Below are positions 1 through 9,268 of a stretch of 64,000 nucleotides of DNA, piece by piece. The notes under the pieces were generated by a model that did not search any database, had not been told where the DNA came from, and saw only the letters and a list, made by a program, of their open reading frames with translations. The position numbers and the translations under genes are program-made. How positions within the stretch are numbered: the first letter of the stretch is position 1; every line of letters starts with the position of its first letter. The DNA is from Filimonas sp. (GTDB lineage Bacteria; Bacteroidota; Bacteroidia; Chitinophagales; Chitinophagaceae). The stretch spans positions 62,001 through 126,000 of the forward strand of contig JAFKHH010000012.1 of NCBI GenBank assembly GCA_017306865.1, in the 5' to 3' direction.

Positions 1-686
1 TTTTCCAGCATCAGCACACCAATATCTCTTGCTAACTGGCCCAGGGAGGCTGAATCCAGGCCATTGTAATAGCCTCTTACATAGTGATCTTTGTCTATCA
101 GTACAAAACGACTGGTGTGTACAAAATTGGGATCTATTGGCTCTTCGCTGAATTTATCAACCTTCAGTTCTTCAAAAGCGAACTTATAAATACTATCTTT
201 TGAGCCGGTAAGCATCCACCAGTTATCGTGGTTCACACCATATTTATCCGCATACGTTTTCAGGCGTGCTACAGAATCCCGTTCGGGATCTATGGTAAAT
301 GAAACAAACTGCACCACCGATGTGTCTATCTTATTTCTTACATCGCCTCCTTTAATAAAGGATTGTTGCAGCTTGGCCATGTTGCGTGTAAGCGCAGGGC
401 AAATAGAGCCGCAACTGGTAAAGAAAAAGTCTGTAACGATTATTTTACCACTTGCATCATAGAGGTTCACCGTATCTCCCAACTGGTTTACCAGCCTGAT
501 ATCTTTTACCACATGCCATACACTATCTGTCACTTGCTTGCCGTTTTCTATGCGCGTCTTCACTGTATCCAGCAGGTATTGCCTTGGGACAATGACAGCA
601 TCTTTGCTGGCAAACTTCACAGCAAGGTAACTAAGCACAGGTATCAATATTGCGATGCAAAGGGCGAGTAATGCTTTTTTATTCAC
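1..686 (-). CDS. SCO1/SenC family copper chaperone (partial, C-terminus cut by window edge)
   Basis: This is a thioredoxin-fold metallochaperone that delivers copper to the CuA site of cytochrome oxidase. I translated it by hand from a GTG at 684-686; about 228 codons are visible before the window edge. It has an N-terminal hydrophobic anchor (ALLALCIAILIPVLSYLAV). The CxxxC copper motif reads CGSICP, preceded by DFFFTS. The distal copper-ligand histidine sits in PNFVHTSRFVLID, as in SCO proteins. It lies downstream of the oxidase genes on the same strand but beyond a terminator at 747-775, so it may have its own promoter. An in-frame TTG about 30 bases further upstream is an alternative start. 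The family call is firm; the exact start is not. Confidence 0.88.
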   Translation of the reverse strand, partial: MNKKALLALCIAILIPVLSYLAVKFASKDAVIVPRQYLLDTVKTRIENGKQVTDSVWHVVKDIRLVNQLGDTVNLYDASGKIIVTDFFFTSCGSICPALTRNMAKLQQSFIKGGDVRNKIDTSVVQFVSFTIDPERDSVARLKTYADKYGVNHDNWWMLTGSKDSIYKFAFEELKVDKFSEEPIDPNFVHTSRFVLIDKDHYVRGYYNGLDSASLGQLARDIGVLMLE

Positions 687-746
687 TGGAATCTTTTTTA
701 AATGAATGCAACTCAATTTCCCCGCAAAGGTGAGGAAAGTATTGAT

Positions 747-775
747 AAAAAAACATCCCGCACTCAGGCGGGATG
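747..775 (-). terminator. Intrinsic terminator at the end of the oxidase genes
   Basis: Perfect 8-bp stem CATCCCGC/GCGGGATG (754-761 with 768-775), followed on the minus strand by seven T (747-753). It lies between the stop of the oxidase subunit IV gene and the SCO gene, so it should end the main respiratory transcript and set SCO apart. Confidence 0.85.
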
Positions 776-815
776 ACATTTATATAAAGAGTTATAACAT
801 AATTTTCAGAAACCC

Positions 816-1256
816 TTATTTCATCTCCGGCGCTTCTTCACCATGTTTTTCCTTGTGCTCTTCTTTCTGCTCCATTTTCTGCATGCTTCTTTCCTTGTGG
901 GAAGGATCATACGTATTTCTCAGGTTCTTGTAAGAGCTACCATCTGCAAGGAATGCAATGATAAACCAGATAAACAGCGTAAGTGGAACTACGATCGTCA
1001 TGATCATGTTCTTATTCTCGTGTTTCAGGTGCATGAAGTAACCTACAATAAAGTATGCTTTCCAGATCATCAGGATCACGATCACACCTTTCAGGAAGTG
1101 CCTAAAAAACCCTTCTTCCAGGTTAGCCTTATACATATAATAACCTATCGCTAACTCAACAATTGTAAGAATAGTGAGTATTATGGTAATGCGTTTTATT
1201 TCTTTTACACCGCCGCCGCTATGCTCTTCGTGATGTGCAGTTGTTGTATGTTCCAT
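816..1256 (-). CDS. Cytochrome c oxidase subunit IV (prokaryotic COX4/CyoD-like)
   Basis: A small membrane subunit of the aa3-type oxidase, 146 residues. After a His-rich N-terminus (HTTTAHHEEH) there are three hydrophobic segments at about residues 23-41, 55-75 and 83-103. The second carries the family-like stretch WKAYFIVGYFMHLKHE. The C-terminal 40 residues are charged and rich in Lys and Glu (KMEQKEEHKEKH) and are probably cytoplasmic. It is the last gene of the oxidase set, 31 bases after the first subunit III gene, and is followed by a terminator. The three-helix layout and the gene position support the call. The subunit is not catalytic and is thought to help assembly. Confidence 0.85.
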   Translation of the reverse strand: MEHTTTAHHEEHSGGGVKEIKRITIILTILTIVELAIGYYMYKANLEEGFFRHFLKGVIVILMIWKAYFIVGYFMHLKHENKNMIMTIVVPLTLFIWFIIAFLADGSSYKNLRNTYDPSHKERSMQKMEQKEEHKEKHGEEAPEMK

Positions 1257-1287
1257 TCCGGTAATAGTTTAATACGTTTAAAAATGG

Positions 1288-1962
1288 TTAGATCAGGTAG
1301 AAACAAGTGAATACGAATACCCATACCAGGTCTACAAAGTGCCAGTACAAACCAGCTTTCTCAATCATCAGGTAGTGGCCTCTTTTCTCAAATTTATCCT
1401 GCAAAGTCATAATCAGCATAATAATGTTGATCACTACGCCAGAGAATACGTGGAAACCGTGGAAACCGGTGATTGTAAAGAAGAAGTTTGTAAAGTTACT
1501 TGTAGAAACTGTACCGTCGTGGTTAGGGAAAGGGTTTCTACCCCACCATGCACCTTCGTGGAACAGGTGTGTCCATTCCCAAGCCTGGCAGCTAAGGAAC
1601 GCCAAACCGCCTATAATGGTCAACACAAGGTTAATAACAACACCTCTTTTATTCATCTGGTGTCCTGCGTGTACTGCCAGTACCATCGTTACAGAACTGA
1701 TGATGAGAATGAATGTCATCAAGCTCACGAACAACAAAGGAAGACCGCCACCTAATCCCGGGAAGGAATTAAATACGTGATTCGGGTCAGGCCATCCGTT
1801 AGTAGCGAAGCGTGTAGTACCGTATGCTATAAGAAACGCTCCAAAAGTGAAGGCATCACTCATAAGGAAGTACCACATCATCAGTTTTCCATACTCTACA
1901 TTGAAAGGGCTTTTTCCGCCGCCCCACCATTTGGTTGCTGTTGTAGCTGTTGTAGTTGCCAT
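1288..1962 (-). CDS. coxC: Cytochrome c oxidase subunit III, paralogue 1
   Basis: A core membrane subunit of the heme-copper oxidase, 224 residues. Hydrophobic helices run through the protein. Family hallmarks are the N-terminal KLMMWYFLMSDAFTFGAFL, the central SCQAWEWTHLF, and the C-terminal TGFHGFHVFSGVVINIIM and YWHFVDLVWVFVFTCFYL. Subunit III is not catalytic; in this family it stabilises subunit I and the proton entry path. A second subunit III paralogue lies directly upstream in the same operon (2083-2670). This copy has a longer N-terminus and an extra loop (about residues 53-70, FATNGWPDPNHVFNSF) that the other copy lacks. The pair probably work together in one enzyme, which is an inference from gene order. 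Confidence 0.93.
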   Translation of the reverse strand: MATTTATTATKWWGGGKSPFNVEYGKLMMWYFLMSDAFTFGAFLIAYGTTRFATNGWPDPNHVFNSFPGLGGGLPLLFVSLMTFILIISSVTMVLAVHAGHQMNKRGVVINLVLTIIGGLAFLSCQAWEWTHLFHEGAWWGRNPFPNHDGTVSTSNFTNFFFTITGFHGFHVFSGVVINIIMLIMTLQDKFEKRGHYLMIEKAGLYWHFVDLVWVFVFTCFYLI

Positions 1963-2082
1963 GTTTGTTCAAAAAATTTCGTTCGCAAATTTATTCGCTC
2001 ACATTGAAAAGAACACTTTCGCCAGTCGTTTTTTCTTTCAGCTCCTGCGTCTTTTTCTTAATACTTATCAAATGCTCCCGGA

Positions 2083-2670
2083 CTATCCTGTTCCAACCAT
2101 GTTGAAGAAAATAAACAGGTATATCCAAAGAATGTCTACAAAATGCCAGTAAGTGCCTACTATCTCAACCGGTACACTGTTGTACGATTTCACTCGCGTT
2201 CTGTGCGCACGGAAGAATATAACGATCAATGCAATTACACCGCCCAATACGTGTAATACGTGTAATCCTGTAATAATGCCTAAGAATGAAGCAGAAGGAT
2301 TACTTTTTACACCAAAAAGCGGGATATTCTGATGGCCTAACTGTATAAATCCCACGAATTGCAATACAGCGAAAAGAACACCAAGAAATGCAGTAACGCT
2401 TATCAATGATCTGTATCGTGCCATCTCCCTTGCTTTGAATGCTTTCTGGGCAAGGTACATGGTCAAACTGCTGATAATAATTGTTACAGTTGAATACCAA
2501 AACACAGATGGCATCGGAAACTCTAACCAGTTGCCATCATTCCTTTTCACTATATATGCACTGGTCAAACCCGCAAACATCATCACAATGCTACCCATAG
2601 CAATCCAAAGAACAAACTTATGGGGATGCATTCTTTTCTTTTCTATGTCATTTGTTGCAGCCATATCCAT
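2083..2670 (-). CDS. Cytochrome c oxidase subunit III, paralogue 2
   Basis: A second subunit III-like membrane protein, 195 residues. It has the same helix order as its downstream neighbour: KFVLWIAMGSIVMMFAGLTSAYI, a middle helix containing LQFVGFIQLG, then GLHVLHVLGGVIALIVIFF and the C-terminal YWHFVDILWIYLFIFF. The YWHFVD-W motif is the strongest family marker. It follows heme o synthase by about 50 bases. The first ATG gives MDMAATND; the ATG two codons later is also possible. Two tandem subunit III genes are common next to ACIII in Bacteroidota, so I read this as normal architecture and not a recent duplication. Confidence 0.9.
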   Translation of the reverse strand: MDMAATNDIEKKRMHPHKFVLWIAMGSIVMMFAGLTSAYIVKRNDGNWLEFPMPSVFWYSTVTIIISSLTMYLAQKAFKAREMARYRSLISVTAFLGVLFAVLQFVGFIQLGHQNIPLFGVKSNPSASFLGIITGLHVLHVLGGVIALIVIFFRAHRTRVKSYNSVPVEIVGTYWHFVDILWIYLFIFFNMVGTG

Positions 2671-2719
2671 ATTGACGCTCCTTTATTTACTATTCCTCAC
2701 AAACCAATGAGCAATTTTT

Positions 2720-3619
2720 TTACATTTTATCAGCCAACAGTGCCAGCAATACGATCGGCAGGTATATATAGCTGCTAAACATCACTCGTCTTGCCGCTTT
2801 CACATCCATTGCCATATACAACCGTACAGATTGCACCACCATGAACAGGTTACAGATCAGCACTATGATAAGGCTTACTTTTCCTGTCAATCCGAAATAA
2901 TACGGCAGTAAACCCACCGGTATCATTAGTACGGAGTACATAATGGCTTGTAGTGCGGTGAACTTAGTTGGCCCCTTATCTGCCGGTAATAATTTGAACC
3001 CTGCTTTGCTGTAGTCTCCGTGTGCCACCCAGGCTATTGCCCAAAAGTGCGGAAACTGCCATAAGAACTGGATTCCAAATAAAGCCCAGCCGGGAGCGCT
3101 AAAATCATCGTTTCCTGCTACCCAGCCAATCAGGCAAGGTAATGCGCCAGGAAATGCACCAACCAATACTGCTATAGAACTTACTTTTTTTAATGGCGTA
3201 TAGATGTACGCATATAAAAAAAGACTAAATGCTGAAAGTAACGCGGATGACAGGTTGAAAAACTCCCACATCATAAACACGCCCAGCGCACCTGCAATGA
3301 GTGCAAAAAGATATGCTTCCTGCTGACTCATTCTCCCACTCGCAACAGGTCGTTTACCTGTTCGCTTCATTACCGCATCTGTATCTTTCTCTACTGCCTG
3401 GTTTATTGCATTGGCTGCTCCTGTTACAAGCATGCCTGCAATAAAAAGCAGGATGATCATCTTCCAGTCATATACCACTACTTTAGGAGCAAGCAAATAA
3501 CAGATAACGCAGGAAAATACAACAGTGAAACTCAATGTAAATTTCATCAATTGCGAATAGTCCTTCAGCTTCGAAGCCCACTTTAAAGACGTGGACGAAT
3601 CTTTTACGTCTGCTGTCAT
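2720..3619 (-). CDS. ctaB: Protoheme IX farnesyltransferase (heme o synthase)
   Basis: A membrane UbiA-family prenyltransferase that converts heme b and farnesyl diphosphate to heme o, the precursor of heme a for the oxidase encoded next to it. About 299 residues from the ATG at 3617-3619; a TTG at 3634 would add five. The first Asp-rich site is NAINQAVEKDTDAVMKRT at about residues 75-93, followed by GKRPVASGRM. The second conserved region reads FPGALPCLIGW and FLWQFPHFWAIAW. Nine or so hydrophobic helices follow the UbiA pattern. It sits between oxidase subunit I and the subunit III pair. A strong hairpin precedes it at 3644-3674, so it may be expressed below the level of coxA. Confidence 0.94.
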   Translation of the reverse strand: MTADVKDSSTSLKWASKLKDYSQLMKFTLSFTVVFSCVICYLLAPKVVVYDWKMIILLFIAGMLVTGAANAINQAVEKDTDAVMKRTGKRPVASGRMSQQEAYLFALIAGALGVFMMWEFFNLSSALLSAFSLFLYAYIYTPLKKVSSIAVLVGAFPGALPCLIGWVAGNDDFSAPGWALFGIQFLWQFPHFWAIAWVAHGDYSKAGFKLLPADKGPTKFTALQAIMYSVLMIPVGLLPYYFGLTGKVSLIIVLICNLFMVVQSVRLYMAMDVKAARRVMFSSYIYLPIVLLALLADKM

Positions 3620-3643
3620 CGAACTGCCTTGCAACTCAAGTTT

Positions 3644-3674
3644 TAAAAATGATGCCCTGATTTCTCAGGGCATC
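3644..3674 (-). terminator. Hairpin between coxA and ctaB, possible attenuator
   Basis: Perfect 10-bp stem GATGCCCTGA/TCAGGGCATC (3651-3660 with 3665-3674). On the minus strand the loop is GAAA, and a short T-rich run follows (ATTTTTAAAA). It begins about 35 bases after the coxA stop codon. Because the T-run is short, partial termination is more likely than a full stop. Confidence 0.65.
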
Positions 3675-3708
3675 AGGTATAAATAATATTCAAACTATTT
3701 TAGAACTA

Positions 3709-5523
3709 TTAGTGATGCTCACTCTCATCATCTCCTACAGGTGTTGTCTGCGGGATAAATGATTTACCATCTTTACCATAGTCATATGCCCAACGGTGAA
3801 CTTCAGGGATCTCACCAGGCCAGTTACCGTGACCAGGACGGATAGGTGTAGTCCACTCCAATGTTGTAGACTCCCAAGGATTCTGAGTTGTAACTTTTCT
3901 TCCTTTCCAGATAGAGTAGAAGAAGTTAGCCAGGAACAATAACTGCACAGCAAATACAATGATTACTACAGTACTGATGAACCTGTTCAGCTCCACAAAT
4001 TGTTTAAAGCTTTCCCAAACACTGTAATCATAGTAACGGCGAGGCATACCAGCCAGACCTTCGTAGTGCATAGGCCAGAAGATCAGGTAAGCGCCAGCTA
4101 TTGTAACCCAGAAGTGGATATACCCCAGTGTGTTGTTCATAAAACGGCCATACATTTTAGGATACCAATGGTAGATACCCGCAAACATGCCGAACATAGA
4201 GGCAACACCCATTACTATATGGAAGTGGGCAATTACAAAGTATGTATCGTGCAGGTGGATGTCCAGCGCTGAGTTACCCAGCCAGATACCAGTCAGACCA
4301 CCAGAGATGAATAAGCTTACGAAGCCAATAGCGAAGAGCATACCCGGTGTGAAACGGATGTTACCACGCCACAAGGTAGTCAGCCAGTTGAACACTTTGA
4401 TCGCAGAAGGAACCGCGATCAGCAATGTCAACAATACGAATATCGAACCGAGGAATGGATTCAGACCTGTCACAAACATGTGGTGTGCCCATACAAGGAA
4501 CGCCAGGATTGCGATAGCGAACAATGAACCGATCATCGCCATATAACCAAAGATTGGCTTACGCGAGTTGGTTGATAATATTTCAGATACCATACCCATT
4601 GCCGGCAACAGGATGATATATACTTCAGGGTGACCCAGGAACCAGAATAAGTGCTGGTAAAGAATGGCGCTACCACCTTCGTTAGGTAATGCACCTACGC
4701 TGCTGATAAAGATATCTGACAGGTAAAAGCTTGTACCAAAGTTACGGTCGAAGATCAACAGAATGAAGCCGGAGAATAATACAGGGAAAGACAATACGCC
4801 TAACACTGCAGTGAAGAACAACGCCCAGATTGTCAATGGCAACCTTGTCATGCTCATGCCCTTTGTACGCATGTTCAGGATAGTAGCGATGTAGTTCAGA
4901 CCAGCCAATAACTGGGACACTACGAATAATGCCATAGCTATTAACCAAAGGTCCATACCTGTTTTAGAACCAGGAGATGCGTCACCCAATGCGCTCAATG
5001 GAGGATAAGCTGTCCAGCCACCGCTGAATGGGCCTGTCTCAACAAACATAGATGACAACATCACAATACTAGCCAGGAAGAAGAACCAGTAGCTAAGCAT
5101 ATTCATTAAAGGAGATGCCATATCGCGTGCACCTACCTGTAGAGGAATCAGGAAGTTAGAGAATGTACCACTCAGACCCGCTGTCAATACAAAGAATACG
5201 AGTACGGTACCGTGTGTAGTAACGAGTGCATAATATGCTTCGGCAGAAATGTGGCCACCTTTAGCCCATTTACCCAGGATATCTTCTAACCAAGGGAAAG
5301 AAGCTTCCGGATAACCCAACTGCAAACGAAACAATACTGACATCAAACCACCAAGAACAGCCCAAACCATACCTGTAATAAGGAATTGTTTGGCGATCAT
5401 TTTGTGATCCTGGCTGAAGACATACTTCGTTATAAAATTTTCGTGGTGATGATGTCCGTCGTGTCCACCATGATGAACGTCATGTGAAACTTCGTGGGCA
5501 TGCAAAACAGCTTCGTTACTCAT
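3709..5523 (-). CDS. coxA: Cytochrome c oxidase subunit I (aa3-type, A family)
   Basis: The catalytic subunit carrying heme a, heme a3 and CuB; it reduces oxygen to water and pumps protons. 604 residues with about twelve transmembrane helices. Visible motifs are WFLGHPEVYIILLPAMG (CuB His plus the A-type Glu), VWAHHMFVTG (two CuB histidines), and HDTYFVIAHFHIVMG (heme ligands). FSNFLIPLQVGARDMASP is also typical. The N-terminus is rich in His (HDVHHGGHDGHHHHEN), which may bind metal or may simply be a soluble extension. It is 67 bases downstream of subunit II, followed by an attenuator-like hairpin. The GHPEVY glutamate indicates the A branch of oxidases and not B or C. Confidence 0.97.
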   Translation of the reverse strand: MSNEAVLHAHEVSHDVHHGGHDGHHHHENFITKYVFSQDHKMIAKQFLITGMVWAVLGGLMSVLFRLQLGYPEASFPWLEDILGKWAKGGHISAEAYYALVTTHGTVLVFFVLTAGLSGTFSNFLIPLQVGARDMASPLMNMLSYWFFFLASIVMLSSMFVETGPFSGGWTAYPPLSALGDASPGSKTGMDLWLIAMALFVVSQLLAGLNYIATILNMRTKGMSMTRLPLTIWALFFTAVLGVLSFPVLFSGFILLIFDRNFGTSFYLSDIFISSVGALPNEGGSAILYQHLFWFLGHPEVYIILLPAMGMVSEILSTNSRKPIFGYMAMIGSLFAIAILAFLVWAHHMFVTGLNPFLGSIFVLLTLLIAVPSAIKVFNWLTTLWRGNIRFTPGMLFAIGFVSLFISGGLTGIWLGNSALDIHLHDTYFVIAHFHIVMGVASMFGMFAGIYHWYPKMYGRFMNNTLGYIHFWVTIAGAYLIFWPMHYEGLAGMPRRYYDYSVWESFKQFVELNRFISTVVIIVFAVQLLFLANFFYSIWKGRKVTTQNPWESTTLEWTTPIRPGHGNWPGEIPEVHRWAYDYGKDGKSFIPQTTPVGDDESEHH

Positions 5524-5590
5524 ATCAAACTCTTTAATAGAATCAAAGTAATATTAATATCAGGCGGCGTACCGCCTTAATTGTTGTTGT

Positions 5591-6679
5591 TTATTTAGCG
5601 GCAGCTAATGTTTTAGTTGAATCAGCACCAGCAGCGGGTGTAACTGGCTTTTGATTCGCCGGATCTTTATCCGGGAAAGCTGCGTAGTAGTTAGGCTTTT
5701 GTTTAGCCATCCACAGATCATACTCTTCCTGTGTTACTACTTCGATCACACCTTTCATAGAGTAGTGGCCATTACCACACATCTGGTCGCAACTGATCTC
5801 ATACACAAAATCAGGATTGCCCGTTTTCTCTTTCATCTCTTTGGTTGTGAACTTAGGCGTAAACCACAATGTTGTAGGTGTGCCCGGAACCGCATCCATT
5901 TTCATACGGAACTGTGGTAAACCAACGTCATGGATAACGTCTCTTGAGTTGATGATGAATTTTGCAGGTTTACCTTTTACCAGGTAAACTGTTTGAGAAA
6001 GTACGATATCATCAAAGTTTGCAGGATCTGCTTTCAGATTGTATTGTGCATTGTCAGCCCAGATCTGACCCAAAGGATTAGATTGTGCATCGTTGATAAC
6101 ACGGAAGTATTTCTTACCGAAGATGTTGTCTTTACCCGGATAGCGGAACATCCAGCCAAATTGCTTACCAGTGATTTCTACAACCAAAGCATCTTTTGGA
6201 GCTTCGCTTGTAAAAGAGAACCAGTTACGCAAACCGATCACTACCAGTACAGTCAGGGTAATTGCAGGAACAACAGTCCATACAAGTTCCATTGTATTGT
6301 TGTGTGGAAAAAAGAAAACTTTACGTTTAGGATTTTCCTGGTATTTGTAGCTGAACCAGAAAAGAAGTATTTGTGTAATAATGAATACGATACCTGTTAT
6401 GATCAAAGTAACCCACAACATGGAGTCAACTTTTTCACCCTGTACACTCGGAGACTCGTGAGCCAACAGTGTTTTAGGAAATAACGCTTTATTACAGAGA
6501 TAAACGCCAACCAGGCCCAATACCAGGAAAACGATCATCAGGAACCCGTTGATCTTATTGCTCTGTGCTTTTGCGTTTTCGTCCCCTTTCAGGATAGATA
6601 CATATTCACTGGCCTTAGCAATCTGAAAAATCACCAGGAACACCAGGACTATGACTGCTATTGTAAAAAACATTGACAT
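5591..6679 (-). CDS. coxB: Cytochrome c oxidase subunit II (CuA subunit)
   Basis: It accepts electrons from cytochrome c at a binuclear CuA centre and passes them to subunit I. 362 residues. There are three hydrophobic segments: residues 1-21, about 45-64, and about 91-112. A periplasmic cupredoxin domain follows. The CuA site is complete: CDQMCGNGHYSMKG (CxxxCxxxHxxM) near residue 295, with the upstream ligand in DVIHDVGLPQFRMKMD. There is no C-terminal heme c domain, so this is not a caa3-type subunit. The C-terminal tail is Ala/Pro rich. The extra N-terminal helix makes it longer than the two-helix form. It follows actF directly, which fits an ACIII-oxidase supercomplex. Confidence 0.96.
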   Translation of the reverse strand: MSMFFTIAVIVLVFLVIFQIAKASEYVSILKGDENAKAQSNKINGFLMIVFLVLGLVGVYLCNKALFPKTLLAHESPSVQGEKVDSMLWVTLIITGIVFIITQILLFWFSYKYQENPKRKVFFFPHNNTMELVWTVVPAITLTVLVVIGLRNWFSFTSEAPKDALVVEITGKQFGWMFRYPGKDNIFGKKYFRVINDAQSNPLGQIWADNAQYNLKADPANFDDIVLSQTVYLVKGKPAKFIINSRDVIHDVGLPQFRMKMDAVPGTPTTLWFTPKFTTKEMKEKTGNPDFVYEISCDQMCGNGHYSMKGVIEVVTQEEYDLWMAKQKPNYYAAFPDKDPANQKPVTPAAGADSTKTLAAAK

Positions 6680-6758
6680 AATTCTTTTCTTATTCTTTAA
6701 TAAAACACTTTCTGTTTAACGGTGCCAAACGTTCGTTGCGGCTAAACTCTTTAACTGA

Positions 6759-7988
6759 CTATGTATGATGTATCACACTTTCTTTCAGGAATGGATGGTA
6801 CTTCGGAACCAGTGGTTTCTTAGCCAGAGCCCTTCCGGTGAAGAGGATGATCATGCCTATGAAGAATGCAGCAATTCCAAAATCTAACCAGCCTAATGTT
6901 ACGTGCTCTTTAGATAAGCTGCCCATTACCATCTGGTGGAAGTCGATCCAATGACCAAAGATGATCAAAACAGCCATAAAGGTCATTAAAGTATAGTTAC
7001 GTTTCGCAGAACGCTTCATTAAAATTAAAATCGGGCAAACGAAGTTGATGATCAGGTTCAGGAAGAACAGGCCTTTGTAAGGACCTTGAACCCTTGTTTT
7101 AAAGTAAATAGTTTCTTCCGGAATGTTTGCGTACCAGATCAACATATATTGGGAAAACCACAAATATGTCCAGAAGATAGAGAACGCGAACATGAATTTA
7201 CCAATATCGTGTAAGTGCTCCTGGTTTGTATATTCCAGGTAACCTTTGTTTTTCAGGTAGATAACGAACAATGCGATCAGAGACATACCTGCAACAAATG
7301 AGCTTGCAAATGTGTACCAGCTATACATTGTACTGTACCAGTGTGCGTCAATACTCATCATCCACAACCAAGGCACAGTAGAGCCTACAGTCAATGCAAA
7401 CCATACGATGAATAAAGATGCAGAAACGGTATTTCTCCAAACGAAGCTTTTACCTGGCTCTTCACCTCTCAGTGCTGCCTCATCCGCTTCACTGCTCAGT
7501 TTACGCATTTTAGCACCAAGGATGATCCAAAGACCAATTGCTAACGTAGTCCAGATCAGGAAGAATACAGGATTCAGGAAACCTAACTTACCGCTCAGGA
7601 TATGATCTGTTTTTGCTTCTTCGCTCAACCAGTGGTAGATATGGTGGTTATGATCGATAAATACGATATACATTAATACTACCCAGGCAATACCGCCGAA
7701 GATCGGAACCAATGTAGAAATAGCTTCCGGAATACGACGGAAAACAACCTGCCAACCACCCATTGCTAACGTAGTAGCACAGATAAAGAACATGCTGGCA
7801 TTACATATCAGCATAAAAAACAAGCTGTTGTACATTAATGTACCGATGAAAACAGTTTTCTCATGCTCGTCACCCATGCCTTTAGTAACCAAGCCAATTA
7901 TCATAGCCAGCACACCAACTGCGATCAGGCCAAGTGCCCATGTTTTCATCTTGCCGGGAATCTCAAATTGCTCTCTGATAGATGCCAT
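6759..7988 (-). CDS. actF: Alternative Complex III subunit ActF (NrfD-like membrane subunit)
   Basis: A polytopic membrane protein of the quinol:cytochrome c oxidoreductase, 409 residues with about ten hydrophobic helices. It resembles ActC in general plan but is shorter and lacks the ActC N-terminal extension. Residues such as DHNHHIYHW (about 111-119) and WFSQYMLIWYANIPEET (about 278-294) fit the ACIII F subunit. It is the last act gene and is followed after 79 bases by coxB. Whether it takes a direct part in quinol chemistry or proton movement is less settled than for ActC, so the role is assigned by family and position. Confidence 0.92.
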   Translation of the reverse strand: MASIREQFEIPGKMKTWALGLIAVGVLAMIIGLVTKGMGDEHEKTVFIGTLMYNSLFFMLICNASMFFICATTLAMGGWQVVFRRIPEAISTLVPIFGGIAWVVLMYIVFIDHNHHIYHWLSEEAKTDHILSGKLGFLNPVFFLIWTTLAIGLWIILGAKMRKLSSEADEAALRGEEPGKSFVWRNTVSASLFIVWFALTVGSTVPWLWMMSIDAHWYSTMYSWYTFASSFVAGMSLIALFVIYLKNKGYLEYTNQEHLHDIGKFMFAFSIFWTYLWFSQYMLIWYANIPEETIYFKTRVQGPYKGLFFLNLIINFVCPILILMKRSAKRNYTLMTFMAVLIIFGHWIDFHQMVMGSLSKEHVTLGWLDFGIAAFFIGMIILFTGRALAKKPLVPKYHPFLKESVIHHT

Positions 7989-8036
7989 CTTAATATCTTT
8001 TATCTCTGGTGAAAGGAAGTATTAATTGCTCGAATA

Positions 8037-8657
8037 TTATTTCTTATCTGTGCTTTCAGCCGCCGGAGCTGCTGCAGCATTCGCTTCTGCTTGTTTCGCT
8101 TTAATATAATGGATAACCATCCAGCGCTGTTTACGAGACAGTTGAGATGCATAACTACCCATCATGTTTTTACCGTACGTTACAGAATAGAACATCTGTC
8201 CGTCTGGCATATGCAACGTCATCAGGTTTTTAGGTGCAGCCGGGTAAGGGCCAGTACCATCTTTGTACAAAGGACCGTTGCCGTCCAGTTTAGTACCATG
8301 ACAGATACCACAGTTAACCAGGTAGAGGCGCTCTGCTTCTTTCAGATCTTTTGCGTCCAATGCTGCCAAAGGATTCTGGATCTGTTTAGATGCAGCATAG
8401 TTTGCTGTATCGCCTGCAGCGTCTTTCTGCAATGGAAAAGGCATTTCCTCACCACGTGCAATAGTACCGGCAACAGGTCTGTTATTATAGTGAATACCTT
8501 GTTCTTCAAGATTACTATGATCCGAATAAGTTTCGTATGCGCGGCTATAAGCCATGTCCGGCATATAAACGGAACCTGGATTACGTTTCACATCACCACC
8601 ACAGCTAACAAGAATTACTGCTGCAGATAAAATAGTTATGATTGATACTTTTTTCAT
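8037..8657 (-). CDS. actE: Alternative Complex III subunit ActE (monoheme cytochrome c lipoprotein)
   Basis: A periplasmic electron carrier of ACIII, 206 residues. The signal peptide ends in a lipobox (AVILVSC, Cys19), so it should be a lipid-anchored protein. A single heme c site CGICH lies at residues 116-120, with a likely axial Met in KNMMGSYA. The C-terminus is Ala rich. It starts 20 bases after actD, so the two are probably translated from one message. Its expected role is to pass electrons from the ActA hemes toward the oxidase CuA subunit, as known for the ACIII family. Confidence 0.93.
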   Translation of the reverse strand: MKKVSIITILSAAVILVSCGGDVKRNPGSVYMPDMAYSRAYETYSDHSNLEEQGIHYNNRPVAGTIARGEEMPFPLQKDAAGDTANYAASKQIQNPLAALDAKDLKEAERLYLVNCGICHGTKLDGNGPLYKDGTGPYPAAPKNLMTLHMPDGQMFYSVTYGKNMMGSYASQLSRKQRWMVIHYIKAKQAEANAAAAPAAESTDKK

Positions 8658-8677
8658 TTTAATCTAATTCGGTTCAA

Positions 8678-9268
8678 TTAAGCAACTTCAACCTTGGTAT
8701 CTCTGATCAATTGTTGTTCCTGGTCGTAACGGCCAAACCACCAATCAGCTTCAGCTTCCTGTACGTTCACTTCTTTAGCACCAATGCTGTTCAGGAACCC
8801 TTGCAAATCAGCTTCATTTGTTTTAGCAGTGCACTCGATAACCATTACAAACAGGTCATCGGTAGCGCGTGCATGGAAATGGTGCTTCTTTACGAATGGC
8901 GCCAACTGGCACAGGTAGCAAAACGTAAGTACCATACCTACTGCAGCAAACAATACTGTAAGCTCGAATGTGATCGGTATCCACGCTGGTAATGCAAAGT
9001 GTGGTTTACCTCCGATGTTCAAAGGCCAGTCCTTTGTGAAGATCCAGCTTATACAGCTTAAAGCAGTAGTAGTACCAGTAATGCCGTAAATGAAACCGGC
9101 AGTGTGCAGGCTTGTTTCGCGCAAACCCATTGCATGGTCCAATCCGTGTACAGGGAATGGCGTGTACACATCATGTATTTTGTAACCGGCAGTACGTACT
9201 TTCTTTACCGCAGGGAACAAAACTGCTTCATCATCAAAACAACCAACTACAAATTTCTTTTTTGCCAT
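8678..9268 (-). CDS. actD: Alternative Complex III subunit ActD (DUF3341)
   Basis: A 196-residue subunit with a soluble N-terminal domain (KKFVVGCFDDEAVLFPAV) and two transmembrane helices at about residues 57-77 and 97-121. A soluble C-terminal part follows, containing the family stretch ECTAKTNEADLQGFLNSIGAKEV. The N-terminal motif HDVYTPFPVHGLDHAMG is characteristic of DUF3341 proteins found only in act clusters. It binds no cofactor by known family biology and packs beside ActC in solved ACIII structures. It sits between actC and actE in the canonical order. Confidence 0.93.
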   Translation of the reverse strand: MAKKKFVVGCFDDEAVLFPAVKKVRTAGYKIHDVYTPFPVHGLDHAMGLRETSLHTAGFIYGITGTTTALSCISWIFTKDWPLNIGGKPHFALPAWIPITFELTVLFAAVGMVLTFCYLCQLAPFVKKHHFHARATDDLFVMVIECTAKTNEADLQGFLNSIGAKEVNVQEAEADWWFGRYDQEQQLIRDTKVEVA

